64,000 nucleotides of DNA, taken from the NCBI RefSeq assembly GCF_024055605.1, contig NZ_JAMXLX010000001.1, forward strand, positions 1,116,001 to 1,180,000, read 5' to 3'. Below, in pieces: positions 17,968-26,695 of this stretch; position 1 is the first letter of the stretch; every line of letters begins with the position of its first letter. The stretch comes from Ciceribacter sichuanensis. GTDB taxonomy: Bacteria > Pseudomonadota > Alphaproteobacteria > Rhizobiales > Rhizobiaceae. The notes under the pieces are model-generated. The model worked only from the letters and a program-made list of their open reading frames with translations. It did not search any database and had not been told where the DNA came from. Made by a program: the position numbers and the translations under genes.

Positions 17968-18177
17968 ATGATCCACATTAAGAAATCGGCACATCTGTCG
18001 CCGGTCCGGGGATATGACTCCGGCTGGCAGAGTGTTCAGATCGCTCCGTGGAGCGTCAGCGAAGTCAGGCGGCTGGAGGACGATGACTTCGAAGGCATCC
18101 GCAACTGGGCGATCATCCTTCTTTTCGTATCCTTGATGATGATCCCGTTCGGCTCAGTTGCCTGGCTTCTTGCCTGA
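17968..18177 (+). CDS. Small single-pass membrane protein, paralogue B
   Basis: A 69-residue protein with a C-terminal transmembrane helix (about 48-68) and the same DDFEG-RNWA boundary motif as the gene at 17501. The N-terminal halves are unrelated in sequence. GGGAGGAG precedes the ATG by about 7 nt. The 250 nt upstream are AT-rich and contain TATA-like boxes, for example TATAAAT near 17839, so it probably has its own promoter. Function is unknown. Confidence 0.6.
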   Translation: MIHIKKSAHLSPVRGYDSGWQSVQIAPWSVSEVRRLEDDDFEGIRNWAIILLFVSLMMIPFGSVAWLLA

Positions 18178-18330
18178 CACGCTTTGCTGACAAGCATCCC
18201 ATTCATGGGAAACCGCTTCGCTGATCGGCTTATCGTTGCGTGCGTCGTGGAAGACTGCGCGGACATCCTCTTGTGAAAGCCCGAAGGGCTGTTCATTTGC
18301 CCGAGGACCTGTAGAAGAAGAGCAGGTATA

Positions 18331-20148
18331 ATGGGCATTTCACGCATGGAAGAACCGGTAGATCCTGTCCCGCGCGCGTTTCTGGGCGTCGAGCAGTCTG
18401 TTTCAGGGCAGCGCTGGGTTTCCCGTCTTGATCAGGCAGGGCAGAACAGGGCGCTTGCGATCAGCCAGTTGCATGGTCTTCCGGAGATCGTTTCGCGCGT
18501 TCTTGCCGGACGTGGCGTGGGTGTCGATGAAGCCCCGGCCTTCCTTGATCCGACCATTCGCTCCCTCATGCCTGATCCTTTGCGTCTTACCGACTGTGCG
18601 AAAGCCGGTGAACGGTTGGTCACGGCGATCCGGGACGGCGAGAAGGTCGCGATATTCGGTGACTATGATGTCGATGGGGCGGCATCCTCCGCGCTGCTCT
18701 ATCGTTTCCTGCACCACTTCGGCGTCGAGGCAGAAATCTATATTCCGGATCGCATCTTCGAAGGCTATGGGCCAAACCCGACTGCGATCGGCCAGTTGAT
18801 CGACAGGGGCGCACAGCTCATCGTCACGGTCGACTGCGGCTCCACCAGCATCGATGCACTGGCCGCGGCTACCGATCGCGGGATGGATGTCGTCGTGATC
18901 GATCATCACCAGATGGGGCACGAGATGCCGGCCTGCCTCGCGTTGGTCAACCCGAATCGCGAGGACGATCTTTCTGGGCAAGGGCATCTCTGCGCCGCCG
19001 GTGTGGTCTTCCTGGTGCTTGTGGCCACTCTGCGCATGCTGCGCGAGGCTGGTCATCCGAAGGCGCGTTCGCTCGATCTCCTGGCGTGGCTCGATCTGGT
19101 GGCGCTCGCCACCGTCTGCGATGTGGTGCCGCTCAAGGGCCTGAACCGTGCCTATGTCGTGAAGGGCCTGATCGCCGCGCGCCACCAGAATAATGCAGGT
19201 CTCGCCGCGCTGCTGCGGGTGGCAGGCATTGGCGGCCCGGTAACGCCCTATCACTTCGGCTTTCTGGTCGGACCGAGAATCAATGCCGGCGGTCGTATCG
19301 GTGACGCGGCACTCGGAAGCCGCCTTTTGACCCTTGATGATGCCGCACAGGCCGACGAGATCGCCGTAAGGCTGGATGAACTCAATCGCGAACGCCAGGC
19401 GATGGAGGCCGTGATGCTGGCCGAAGCGGAGGCGGAAGTGCTTGCCGAATACGGCACGGGGGAATCGGCTTCCGTGATCGTGACCGCGCGAGATAACTGG
19501 CACCCCGGCATCGTCGGTCTGCTTGCTGCGCGTATTAAAGAGAAATTCAGGCGGCCCGCTTTTGCCATTGCCTTTGATCCTTCAGGACGGGGCACAGGCT
19601 CCGGCCGCTCGATCAATGGGTTCGATATGGGTCGCATGGTGCGGGCTGCCGTGGATGCCGGCCTGTTGCTCAAGGGCGGCGGCCACGCGATGGCTGCTGG
19701 CCTTACCGTCGAGCGTGCGAATCTCGGGCGGCTGCGGACATTCTTCGACGAGGCGTCCTCCGCGCAGGTTGCGACGCTTGCCGCCAACCGCGCCCTGAAG
19801 ATCGATGGAGCACTCGGTGCGTCCGCGGCCACCGTGGCGCTGATTGATCAGATCGAATCGGCCGGTCCCTACGGCTCCGGTCATCCACAGCCGATCTTCG
19901 CCATTCCGTCCCATCGTCTGAAGGATGCACGGCCTGTCGGCACGACGCATGTAAAGGTCACGCTCGAGGCGCAGGACGGTTCGCGAGTCGACGGGATTGC
20001 CTTCCGTGCCGCTGAAACCCCGCTTGGCGATTTCCTGCTGAAGAGCCGCGGCATGCAGGTTCATGTTGCCGGCTCTCTGAGCGCCGATCACTGGCAGGGT
20101 ACAAGGCGCGTGCAGATGCGCATCCTCGATGCTGCCAAAGCCCCGTAA
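18331..20148 (+). CDS. recJ: Single-stranded-DNA-specific 5'-3' exonuclease RecJ
   Basis: A 605-residue DHH-family nuclease of recombination and mismatch repair. Motif I GDYDVDGAAS is at about residues 109-118 and the DHH motif IDHHQMG at about 190-196. The DHHA1 segment GRSINGFDMG and GGHAMAAGL is at about 425-455, and the C-terminal OB-like domain is complete. Residues 1-45 are a family-variable lead. The start is the ATG at 18331, preceded by GAGCAGG; a second in-frame ATG follows at codon 6. Confidence 0.95.
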   Translation: MGISRMEEPVDPVPRAFLGVEQSVSGQRWVSRLDQAGQNRALAISQLHGLPEIVSRVLAGRGVGVDEAPAFLDPTIRSLMPDPLRLTDCAKAGERLVTAIRDGEKVAIFGDYDVDGAASSALLYRFLHHFGVEAEIYIPDRIFEGYGPNPTAIGQLIDRGAQLIVTVDCGSTSIDALAAATDRGMDVVVIDHHQMGHEMPACLALVNPNREDDLSGQGHLCAAGVVFLVLVATLRMLREAGHPKARSLDLLAWLDLVALATVCDVVPLKGLNRAYVVKGLIAARHQNNAGLAALLRVAGIGGPVTPYHFGFLVGPRINAGGRIGDAALGSRLLTLDDAAQADEIAVRLDELNRERQAMEAVMLAEAEAEVLAEYGTGESASVIVTARDNWHPGIVGLLAARIKEKFRRPAFAIAFDPSGRGTGSGRSINGFDMGRMVRAAVDAGLLLKGGGHAMAAGLTVERANLGRLRTFFDEASSAQVATLAANRALKIDGALGASAATVALIDQIESAGPYGSGHPQPIFAIPSHRLKDARPVGTTHVKVTLEAQDGSRVDGIAFRAAETPLGDFLLKSRGMQVHVAGSLSADHWQGTRRVQMRILDAAKAP

Positions 20149-20245
20149 GGCAGCCAAGGCAAGTAAGACGCTACAAAGCTATCGCTTAGCGGCGGCTCGA
20201 CCGCTCGCCAGGCATCATTTTTTGATAATCTGATGAGAGATGAAG

Positions 20246-20320
20246 TGGCACGCCCTAGGGGAGTCGAACCCCTCTTCCCAGAATGAAAATCTGGTGTCCT
20301 AACCGATAGACGAAGGGCGC
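20246..20320 (-). tRNA. tRNA-Glu (anticodon TTC), copy 1
   Basis: A 75-nt cloverleaf on the minus strand with acceptor GCGCCCT/AGGGCGT, anticodon stem CCAGA/TCTGG and loop TTTTCAT (anticodon TTC). The T-arm is GAGGGGTTCGACTCCCC and CCA is encoded. It is identical to the copy at 20537. Confidence 0.95.
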
Positions 20321-20536
20321 GTGCGCTTCGTGGTGTGGCGCCCTTATATGCAGGGTTTGAAAAAGCCGCAAGCGGAATCTTGCTGTTTTTTCATTCTAAT
20401 TTCGAAAAAAATTCAAGGCCGTGGAAGACAGACGGAATACCCGCATGAGCCGGTATTTTGGCGGACAATTCGCATTGGCGAACCGCTATGACGCGGCTTT
20501 TAATCACGATATTATTGGGGGGAAATGAAACAGGAG

Positions 20537-20611
20537 TGGCACGCCCTAGGGGAGTCGAACCCCTCTTCCCAGAATGAAAATCTGGTGTCCTAACCGATAG
20601 ACGAAGGGCGC
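20537..20611 (-). tRNA. tRNA-Glu (anticodon TTC), copy 2
   Basis: Same 75-nt sequence as the copy at 20246, including the encoded CCA. A short flank is also shared on both sides, up to the GTGGCA and GGGCGCGTGCGC stretches. This indicates a tandem duplication of the tRNA unit. Confidence 0.95.
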
Positions 20612-20731
20612 GTGCGCTCCGTGGAGGCCCTTATAGTCAGGTCGTTTTATTCCCGCAAGCGGCAAATTTCGATTTCTTGCAAAAAAATGACAGTCGCGGC
20701 CAGCCTGTGGAAAATAGATCGATAAATGAAC

Positions 20732-20763
20732 AAAACCAGCATGTTGGCGATCATGCTGGTTTT
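20732..20763 (-). terminator. Terminator of the 20798 lipoprotein gene
   Basis: AAAACCAGCATG/CATGCTGGTTTT, a 12-bp perfect stem with an 8-nt loop, is flanked by A and T runs and so could act on both strands. It lies 35 nt past the lipoprotein stop on the minus strand. Confidence 0.8.
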
Positions 20764-20797
20764 CGACGTTTGACAAAAGAGGCAGGCAACAGGCGCT

Positions 20798-21598
20798 TCA
20801 GCGGGTCTCTGTCGATGCGTTCGGCTCGGCCTTGCTCTTCCTACCTCCGGAGAGGAGTTCGGAGAGGGACGGCATCCACTTTCGCTTCTTCTGTGGGGCG
20901 TCTGCCGAGGCGACCTCGGGCTCCGCTGCAGTGGCTGGAACCGCGGTGGCAGACTTCTGCCCCTCTTCCTCTGCAAGCGAGACTGGCTCGGCCGCATCAT
21001 ATTTCGTCGGAGCAGCCGGTTCCGAATAATCGGGCATGACGGCGGCTTCTCGCGCGGGTTCGACTGGCTCCGGCAGATCGGCGCTGAAGAGGCTCTTGTT
21101 CATGGGACTGACGGCCCGTGAGGGCAGGTCGGTGGGAACGATGCTGGAAGACGCGTTGCCGTTCGCAGCAAGGGACGTCGTTTCGGCACCAGCCGTCAGG
21201 TCTTCCGATTCCGGCATGGCGGCTTGGGCCGGTGCCGAGAAAATGCTGCTGCGACCGGCGGATACCGTGGTCGGCTGCATGGTCAGTTCACCGAGATTGG
21301 CGGGTGCCGCAACCTGCTGGACGGGATCCGGGGAGGCAGGCGCTTTGGCGTGCGCCGAGGCAGGTACCTTTTTGCTGTTGGGAACGCTGACGACGAGCGG
21401 ATCGGTGTAAGCGGAAGCGGACGCGGGCAGGGCACCTTTGTTCTTCTTGGGAACGGCAGCAGACGTCTCGGGCGCGGCATCGCCGACTTCCATGGTCTCG
21501 ACCAGTTGATTGGTCTGGCAGCCGGCCAGCGCCAGCAGGCTGGCGCCGACAAGCAGCGAGTGGATGGCGGGATTAGCCCGGACGAAGCGAGATGCCAT
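20798..21598 (-). CDS. Hypothetical lipoprotein, Ala/Pro/Ser-rich
   Basis: A 266-residue protein with a signal peptide and lipobox LAGC (Cys27), predicted to be exported and lipidated. The rest is low-complexity Ala/Pro/Ser/Glu sequence, ending in a basic patch QKKRKWMPSLSELLSGGRKS. The ATG at 21596-21598 was chosen because AGAGGT lies about 7 nt upstream and it places the signal peptide at the N-terminus. The frame stays open for 35 codons further. No catalytic motif is seen; it may be a flexible envelope protein. A strong terminator follows. Confidence 0.65.
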   Translation of the reverse strand: MASRFVRANPAIHSLLVGASLLALAGCQTNQLVETMEVGDAAPETSAAVPKKNKGALPASASAYTDPLVVSVPNSKKVPASAHAKAPASPDPVQQVAAPANLGELTMQPTTVSAGRSSIFSAPAQAAMPESEDLTAGAETTSLAANGNASSSIVPTDLPSRAVSPMNKSLFSADLPEPVEPAREAAVMPDYSEPAAPTKYDAAEPVSLAEEEGQKSATAVPATAAEPEVASADAPQKKRKWMPSLSELLSGGRKSKAEPNASTETR

Positions 21599-21757
21599 GC
21601 GTAGATACCTCTTGGTCGGCTCAAGCAACACGCACAGCGGTTTTCCGACTGCCCGTCTCACTGTGGTCCGAGTGCGGTGCGCCGGATACGGCGAACCATT
21701 CAAGGCATCAGGCTAGAAGGAATAGCTTGTGCGAGGCGGGTGCCAGCCTCCCAATAG

Positions 21758-22198
21758 TTACCAGACCCCGGTATTCGGCATGGAGAGCCAGGGCTCTGCC
21801 CCGGGCAGGCTCTCACCCTTTTGCAGGATCTCGATGGAAATGCCGTCGGGAGAGCGAACGAAAGCCATGTGGCCGTCGCGGGGAGGGCGGTTGATCGTCA
21901 CTCCACGATCCATCAGCTTCTGGCAGATGGCGTAGATGTCATCGACCTCATAGGCGAGGTGACCGAAATTCCGTCCTCCGGTATAATCCTCCGGATCCCA
22001 GTTATGGGTTAGTTCGAGACAGGGAGCGGAGTTATTCCGGGCAGCATCGATATCGTCGCGTGCTGCGAGGAAAACAAGAGTGAAGCGACCCTTCTCGTTT
22101 TCCATGCGGCGGATTTCGGTGAGTCCGAAAACGTTACAGTAAAAATCTAGGGAGGCGTCGAGATCTTTGACGCGAACCATTGTGTGAAGATAACGCAT
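21758..22198 (-). CDS. gloA: Lactoylglutathione lyase (glyoxalase I)
   Basis: A 146-residue VOC-fold enzyme that converts the methylglyoxal-glutathione hemithioacetal to S-lactoylglutathione. The four metal ligands fit the family: H5, E62, H80 and E123, within [21 protein letters not shown] and SIEIL. The length matches E. coli GloA (135) plus a short C-terminal tail. The ATG at 22196-22198 gives the canonical [10 protein letters not shown] start. It diverges from the cold-shock gene. Confidence 0.93.
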   Translation of the reverse strand: MRYLHTMVRVKDLDASLDFYCNVFGLTEIRRMENEKGRFTLVFLAARDDIDAARNNSAPCLELTHNWDPEDYTGGRNFGHLAYEVDDIYAICQKLMDRGVTINRPPRDGHMAFVRSPDGISIEILQKGESLPGAEPWLSMPNTGVW

Positions 22199-22382
22199 GA
22201 AGGTTCTCCATATGACTGTAGGGATATGGAACAGGCGAAAGTTTCGAGCAAGCCTCATAGCCCAAAAAGCATCTGGGAATATCTGAATCTAGGACTTGCG
22301 CAGATCCATTACGAGAATGTTAATCTGAGCGTCAAGAATCGATTAACTTTACCGTGTGACGCGTTTTCGAGGGGCTTGGGAG

Positions 22383-22961
22383 ATGGCGGACAGGATTTTA
22401 CCGAAAGGGCTCTCTGGTTTCGAGGAACTGTCCGGCGAAGCCGTTGACCTGATCGAAATCACCGGCGTCGTGAAATGGTTCGACGTAGCCAAGGGCTTTG
22501 GCTTCATCATACCGGACAACGGGATGCAGGATGTGCTGCTGCACGTGACCTGCCTGCGCCGTGATGGCTATCAGACCATTCTGGAAGGAACCCGTATCGT
22601 TGCCCTGATCCAGAAGCGTGATCGCGGCTACCAGGCTTTCCGCATTCTCTCGATGGACCAGTCGACGGCCGTTCACCCTTCGCAGCTTCCGCCGGTGCGT
22701 ACTCACGTACAGGTTACGCCGACGAGCGGTCTGGAGCGCGTGTTGGTCAAGTGGTTCAACCGCACCAAGGGCTTCGGCTTCCTGACGCGCGGCGAGGGAA
22801 CCGAAGACATCTTCGTGCACATGGAGACCCTGCGCCGATTCGGTCTGACCGAATTGCGGCCCGGACAGACCGTGCTGGTCCGTTTCGGTCCCGGCGACAA
22901 GGGCCTGATGGCCGCCGAGATCCACCCCGACAATCCGGCGCCGGCTGCCCGTGCGCATTGA
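22383..22961 (+). CDS. Double cold-shock-domain protein
   Basis: A 192-residue protein with two cold-shock domains in tandem, each with an RNP1 core (KGFGFI at 38-43, KGFGFL at 129-134) and an RNP2-like strand (VLLHV, DIFVHM). They are joined by a linker of about 25 residues. This two-domain form is typical of alphaproteobacteria (Caulobacter CspC/CspD type) and binds single-stranded nucleic acid. The ATG at 22383 has GAGGGG 8 nt upstream; a GTG at 22356 lacks a site. Its stop overlaps the region of the next gene, which starts 13 nt later, so the two may be co-transcribed. Confidence 0.9.
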   Translation: MADRILPKGLSGFEELSGEAVDLIEITGVVKWFDVAKGFGFIIPDNGMQDVLLHVTCLRRDGYQTILEGTRIVALIQKRDRGYQAFRILSMDQSTAVHPSQLPPVRTHVQVTPTSGLERVLVKWFNRTKGFGFLTRGEGTEDIFVHMETLRRFGLTELRPGQTVLVRFGPGDKGLMAAEIHPDNPAPAARAH

Positions 22962-22974
22962 GGTTCGTGTGAAA

Positions 22975-23451
22975 ATGACAAAACTTGCAAAGAGCGCCCT
23001 TATGGCGCTTTTTCTGTTTCTGGTACCGGCAGGTCTTTTTGCTGCCGATGATGTCCGTTTTGAAAGAAGCCAACTGCGTATCGAAACGCCGGAAGGCAAA
23101 TCGCACGAGTTTCAGGTCGAACTGGCCTTGAGTCCTGAGCAGCGCGAGCGTGGCTTGATGTATCGCGAAAAGCTGGGTGATGACGAAGGCATGATCTTCG
23201 ACTTCGGTCTGGAGCGGGACGTGATGATGTGGATGAAGAATACTCCACTTTCTCTGGACATGCTGTTCATCGATGGGGCCGGACGTGTTCAGCGGGTGGC
23301 CAGCGGCGCCGTTCCTTATTCCGAATCGATCATTTCATCCGGCGGGCCGGTTCGCTTCGTGCTGGAAATCCGGGGCGGTCGCGCCGCCGAACTGGGAATT
23401 GGTCGCGGCGCCCAGGTCACCATTGCAGCAATGGCAACCCAGTCGAAATAG
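22975..23451 (+). CDS. DUF192 family exported protein
   Basis: A 158-residue protein with a cleavable signal peptide (about residues 1-21, ending near FAADDV), then a DUF192 domain. The conserved segments are VELALSPEQRERGLMYRE, MWMKNTPLSLDMLFID and SGAVPYSES, the last two cited here as short motifs of the family. The function of DUF192 is not established. The ATG at 22975 has GAGGT upstream; a GTG at 22951 would overlap the cold-shock gene and spoil the signal peptide. It sits immediately after the cold-shock gene. Confidence 0.85.
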   Translation: MTKLAKSALMALFLFLVPAGLFAADDVRFERSQLRIETPEGKSHEFQVELALSPEQRERGLMYREKLGDDEGMIFDFGLERDVMMWMKNTPLSLDMLFIDGAGRVQRVASGAVPYSESIISSGGPVRFVLEIRGGRAAELGIGRGAQVTIAAMATQSK

Positions 23452-23543
23452 CCAGTGCCGACCGCGCAGATCATCATGCGGATACCGGTTTTTTAATGTT
23501 GCGGCTCAATGGCGAACCGTGTATTGCGACTTTATCACTGCAA

Positions 23544-23617
<74 letters not shown>

Positions 23618-24129
23618 GATCTTCCTCATTGATATGATTGAGGAATTCAGTTTTCCATATATATCTGAATATGCACCGTGATCGGATTGTGGGTGCGGAC
23701 GCGCTTTCTGGCTATGCTTGAAGCGCTGAATGCTCCTTTTCCGGCGCGCAAGGGCTGCTGCGAATAATCCGGATTGCTCGATTCTTGTCGGCTCGGCCTT
23801 CTTCATCCTTCTGGTCCGGGGAGATGACATCGCTCCTATTCCGGGGGTGTCCCGATCCTCAAGCTGGAGCGGGCGGAATACGGTCCAAAATATGAGTTGA
23901 TCGAATTGCCCAAATGGGGCAAGAACACTTGAGAATTTGGAACGGAAACGCGATCGTTGCGAATTGTCGATCGTGTTTCAAAGGTGTTGAAATTCAAAGA
24001 TCTAATCGATTTCGAATCTCTGCACTTCGACTGTTCGAATTCGCCGCGGTCATATGATCTGCGGCAGGTGCCAAGATCAAACGACGGAAAAGGATCTTCC
24101 TGCCGTCACTTCTGGAGTTTAACGCGACC
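23618..24129 (+). other. Intergenic region without a supported gene
   Basis: About 510 nt between tRNA-Pro and the NDUFS4-like gene. It contains frames open for up to about 100 codons but no ribosome-site/start combination and no recognisable protein. Composition is closer to 50% GC than the genes around it. The 3' end presumably holds the promoter of the next gene. Confidence 0.5.
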
Positions 24130-24435
24130 ATGCCCGCGAAGATCTACCGCCCCGCAAAGACCGCGATGCAGTCCGGCAAGGCGAAGACCCATGTCTGGAT
24201 CCTCGAATTCGATCAGGCCATTCCGCGCAAGATCGATCCCATCATGGGTTACACCAGCTCCGCCGATACCCGGCAGCAGCTGAAGCTCGTATTCGATACG
24301 CTGGAGCAGGCGGAAGCCTATGCCAAGCGCGAAGGCATCGAATATCGTGTGATCCAGCCGAAGGAAGCGAAGCGTCAGGTCGTTTCCTACACCGATAATT
24401 TCCGCTTCAACCGCCTTCAGCCCTGGACTCACTAA
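24130..24435 (+). CDS. NDUFS4-like complex I accessory protein (ETC complex I subunit family)
   Basis: A 101-residue protein with the family pattern: KIYRPAKTAMQSGKAKTH-type start, WILEFDQ, PIMGYTSSADTRQQLKLVF, and the tail SYTDNFRFNR. This family is the bacterial counterpart of the mitochondrial 18-kDa NADH:ubiquinone oxidoreductase subunit and is found in alphaproteobacteria. It is thought to assist or stabilise complex I at the inner membrane. The start is the ATG at 24130. It is isolated from nuo genes. An NDUFS6-like protein lies at 33766. Confidence 0.88.
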   Translation: MPAKIYRPAKTAMQSGKAKTHVWILEFDQAIPRKIDPIMGYTSSADTRQQLKLVFDTLEQAEAYAKREGIEYRVIQPKEAKRQVVSYTDNFRFNRLQPWTH

Positions 24436-24498
24436 GGACTGTCTGAAACCTTGCCGATGCCCGCATGATCCCGTCGGGCATAAACGACGGGATGGAAC

Positions 24499-24575
<77 letters not shown>

Positions 24576-24728
24576 AACACACCCATAACGTATTGATATA
24601 TATATAAAGGTGCGACCGCACTGGATTTCTGTTGCGACTAAAGCTTGTTCCCAGTGGGTCCGATTACGGGGCCTCTTCTTTCCGCCGCGGTCCCTTGCGC
24701 CTTGCCTTCGCGCCCGAAGTGCAATCTC

Positions 24729-25301
24729 TTAAAGCGCATACCACCATTTCGGATTATCCGCGGACTCCATCTTGATCCAGACGAGGTCGACCTCGTTCAC
24801 CCGTTTGATTGCATCGCTCCGGCTATCCAGAACGAGATCCGCATTTCTGGTTCTGACGATGACGACGGCATGTCCCTGGCCGTCCGGCGTGCGCCCTATG
24901 GCGAGACGGACAGAGCGGGCGGGCAGACCAGCCTCTACAAGTCTTCTTCTCTTGGTAACCGCATAGTCGTCGCAATCGCCATAACGGGGGGATAAAGTCC
25001 AGATGTCGCGTCCGCGCCTGTCGTTGCGTGGCGCGATCCCGTGGTTGACACTTTTGTTGATCGAAGCAATGTCGAGGGCGACATCGGCGCTCAGACGCAC
25101 GTTCTCGGCTCCCTGTTTCGGCGTGCATTCTTCTGGCGCCTCGACGCAGAAGCGCACGAAGGCATAGGGTGCGAGCGCAGCCGCTTTTTCCTCCAGAAAG
25201 GCGGCGCGGATCGGGGTGGAACGTTCGGCGGCCCAAGCAGACGCGGTGGGGATGAACATCAGGGGGAGAGCGGCAGTAACGCAGATACGCACGGCACGCA
25301 T
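24729..25301 (-). CDS. Bacterial transglutaminase-like cysteine peptidase (BTLCP)
   Basis: A 190-residue exported protein with a signal peptide of about 24 residues (cut near ASAWA). The papain-like triad of the BTLCP/peptidase C93 family is intact: C110 in YGDCDDYAV, H144 in GHAVVI, and D159 in LDSR. Such proteins are periplasmic; the characterised relative LapG cleaves a surface adhesin under c-di-GMP control through LapD. Neither a LapD-like gene nor a large adhesin is next to this one, so the substrate is unknown. The start is the ATG at 25299-25301. Confidence 0.88.
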   Translation of the reverse strand: MRAVRICVTAALPLMFIPTASAWAAERSTPIRAAFLEEKAAALAPYAFVRFCVEAPEECTPKQGAENVRLSADVALDIASINKSVNHGIAPRNDRRGRDIWTLSPRYGDCDDYAVTKRRRLVEAGLPARSVRLAIGRTPDGQGHAVVIVRTRNADLVLDSRSDAIKRVNEVDLVWIKMESADNPKWWYAL

Positions 25302-25899
25302 CGCATGCCTCCGATTACGAGCGAATCATCGGCACGCGATCAGGCTCCGTGGAACGGTGCCGTCCGCGGCAGAATCATCATCATGGAAAGGGTGTGAAAG
25401 AGCGCAGGCGACCGTCCCGGGCATCTGCCCGGTCAATAAAGGCGCTATTCTCTTCCTGTTTCGCGCGAGACCTTAAGGCTTCGCGTTTCGATGGTCGCTA
25501 TCCCCCGCGAGGGGCGCATCTTTCCGGCGAAAGCTCCATCGCGGATGTATCCGGACATCGGCCTCTGTTCGTGCAGAGGTTTGTTTTTGTTGTCATATTG
25601 TTGTTCCTCCCCACCGTTTCAGGTGATAGGGAATCTGCACATTTCTTGCAGGCTTTGTGAAGCCGCCTGATGGGGCTATTGATGGATATAATCCTTTCTA
25701 TCTATTAGTCGGCGAATGAGTGGGCTCAATGCACTCAATGGGTTGGCCGTTTTTGTCTCTTTGAGCGTGTTCGGCGCCCACGCAGTGGCGGCGCGTGAAA
25801 TCCGGTGCATGAAGCGATCCATATCGGGACAGTTCAGCAAGTATTTACCAATCTTGAGCAAACCCTTGGAGTGTCAAACCTCGCAGAAGAGAGGCTCCC
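25302..25899 (+). other. Intergenic region without a supported gene
   Basis: About 600 nt between the divergent peptidase and SNase-like genes. Two overlapping frames of 60-85 codons exist near 25676-25973, on opposite strands, but neither has a ribosome site. The plus frame would overlap the SNase-like gene. A CCCCGCGAGGGG-like short hairpin is present near 25503. It presumably holds two divergent promoters; I see nothing else. Confidence 0.45.
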
Positions 25900-26655
25900 A
25901 TGGCAGGCACCACCCAGATGAAACGTGCGCCACGCAAGCGCAAGAAAGCCGCAAGCCGGCAGAGCTCAGGTAGCGTCTGGCCGTGGCTGGGTGCGTTGCT
26001 TGTCGTGGCTGGAGGCATCGCTGCCTATGATAACCGCGATAAACTGCCCGCACCGGTTTTGGCCTACCTTTCCGGGAAGGAGAGGGTTCAGCCGACGGCC
26101 CTACGAACCGAGGCTGCGAACAAGCCGGAGCGTAAGGAGCGGCAGACGACGGTAAATGCTGTGGCACCCGCGGAAAAGCCGAAACAGGAGGCGAAGCGCT
26201 CCACCGGCCCCGTTCCACCGGCTCCGGTCGGTGGCGCAACTGTCAATCAGGTCGCGGCCAAGCCGGCGGCTCCGGATGAGCGCAGGACGGATACCATCCT
26301 GCTCGGCAAGGGATTTTCCGGCAAGTTCTATTTCTGTGGAACATCAGGCCTGGATAACTGCGTATCGAGCGGCGACACCTTCTGGTATCACAAGACCCGT
26401 ATCGCGCTCGCCGATATCGTTGCGCCCGCCACCGAGGGGGCCCGTTGCCAGCAGGAGCGGGAGAAGGGCTTTGCTGCCAAGGTACGGCTGCGCGATCTGC
26501 TGAATGGCGGCGACTTCGAGTTTTCCTCGCTGAGGGGACAGGAAGCCGGCGGTGCGCGCGTCGTGGCCCGGAACGGCCGGTCTCTGGGCTCGATTCTCGT
26601 TTCAGAAGGGCTGGCCAAACCCCGAATGGGCAAGCAGGATCCCTGGTGCCCCTGA
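25900..26655 (+). CDS. Membrane-anchored SNase-like (thermonuclease family) protein
   Basis: A 251-residue protein. A basic N-terminus (RAPRKRKKAASR) precedes one transmembrane segment (about 27-43). A Pro/Ala/Lys-rich linker runs to about residue 125, and a C-terminal staphylococcal-nuclease-like OB fold follows (TRIALADIVAP near 165, then CQQEREKGFAAKVRLRDLL, SLGSILVSEGLAKPR). The usual DxPE metal/catalytic stretch is not intact (DIVAPATEG), nor is the DxYGR motif (ARNGR), so activity is doubtful. The topology places the domain in the periplasm. The ATG at 25900 follows GAGAGG. A bidirectional terminator follows. Confidence 0.75.
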   Translation: MAGTTQMKRAPRKRKKAASRQSSGSVWPWLGALLVVAGGIAAYDNRDKLPAPVLAYLSGKERVQPTALRTEAANKPERKERQTTVNAVAPAEKPKQEAKRSTGPVPPAPVGGATVNQVAAKPAAPDERRTDTILLGKGFSGKFYFCGTSGLDNCVSSGDTFWYHKTRIALADIVAPATEGARCQQEREKGFAAKVRLRDLLNGGDFEFSSLRGQEAGGARVVARNGRSLGSILVSEGLAKPRMGKQDPWCP

Positions 26656-26695
26656 GGTCGGGACAGCTCCGGACGAACAACTATGCGGGAATGTA

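Noticed and set aside
25676..25973. Two overlapping frames in the gap before the SNase-like gene, one with a signal-peptide-like start
   Set aside because: Neither has a ribosome site, they overlap on opposite strands, and the plus frame overlaps the SNase-like gene by 74 nt.
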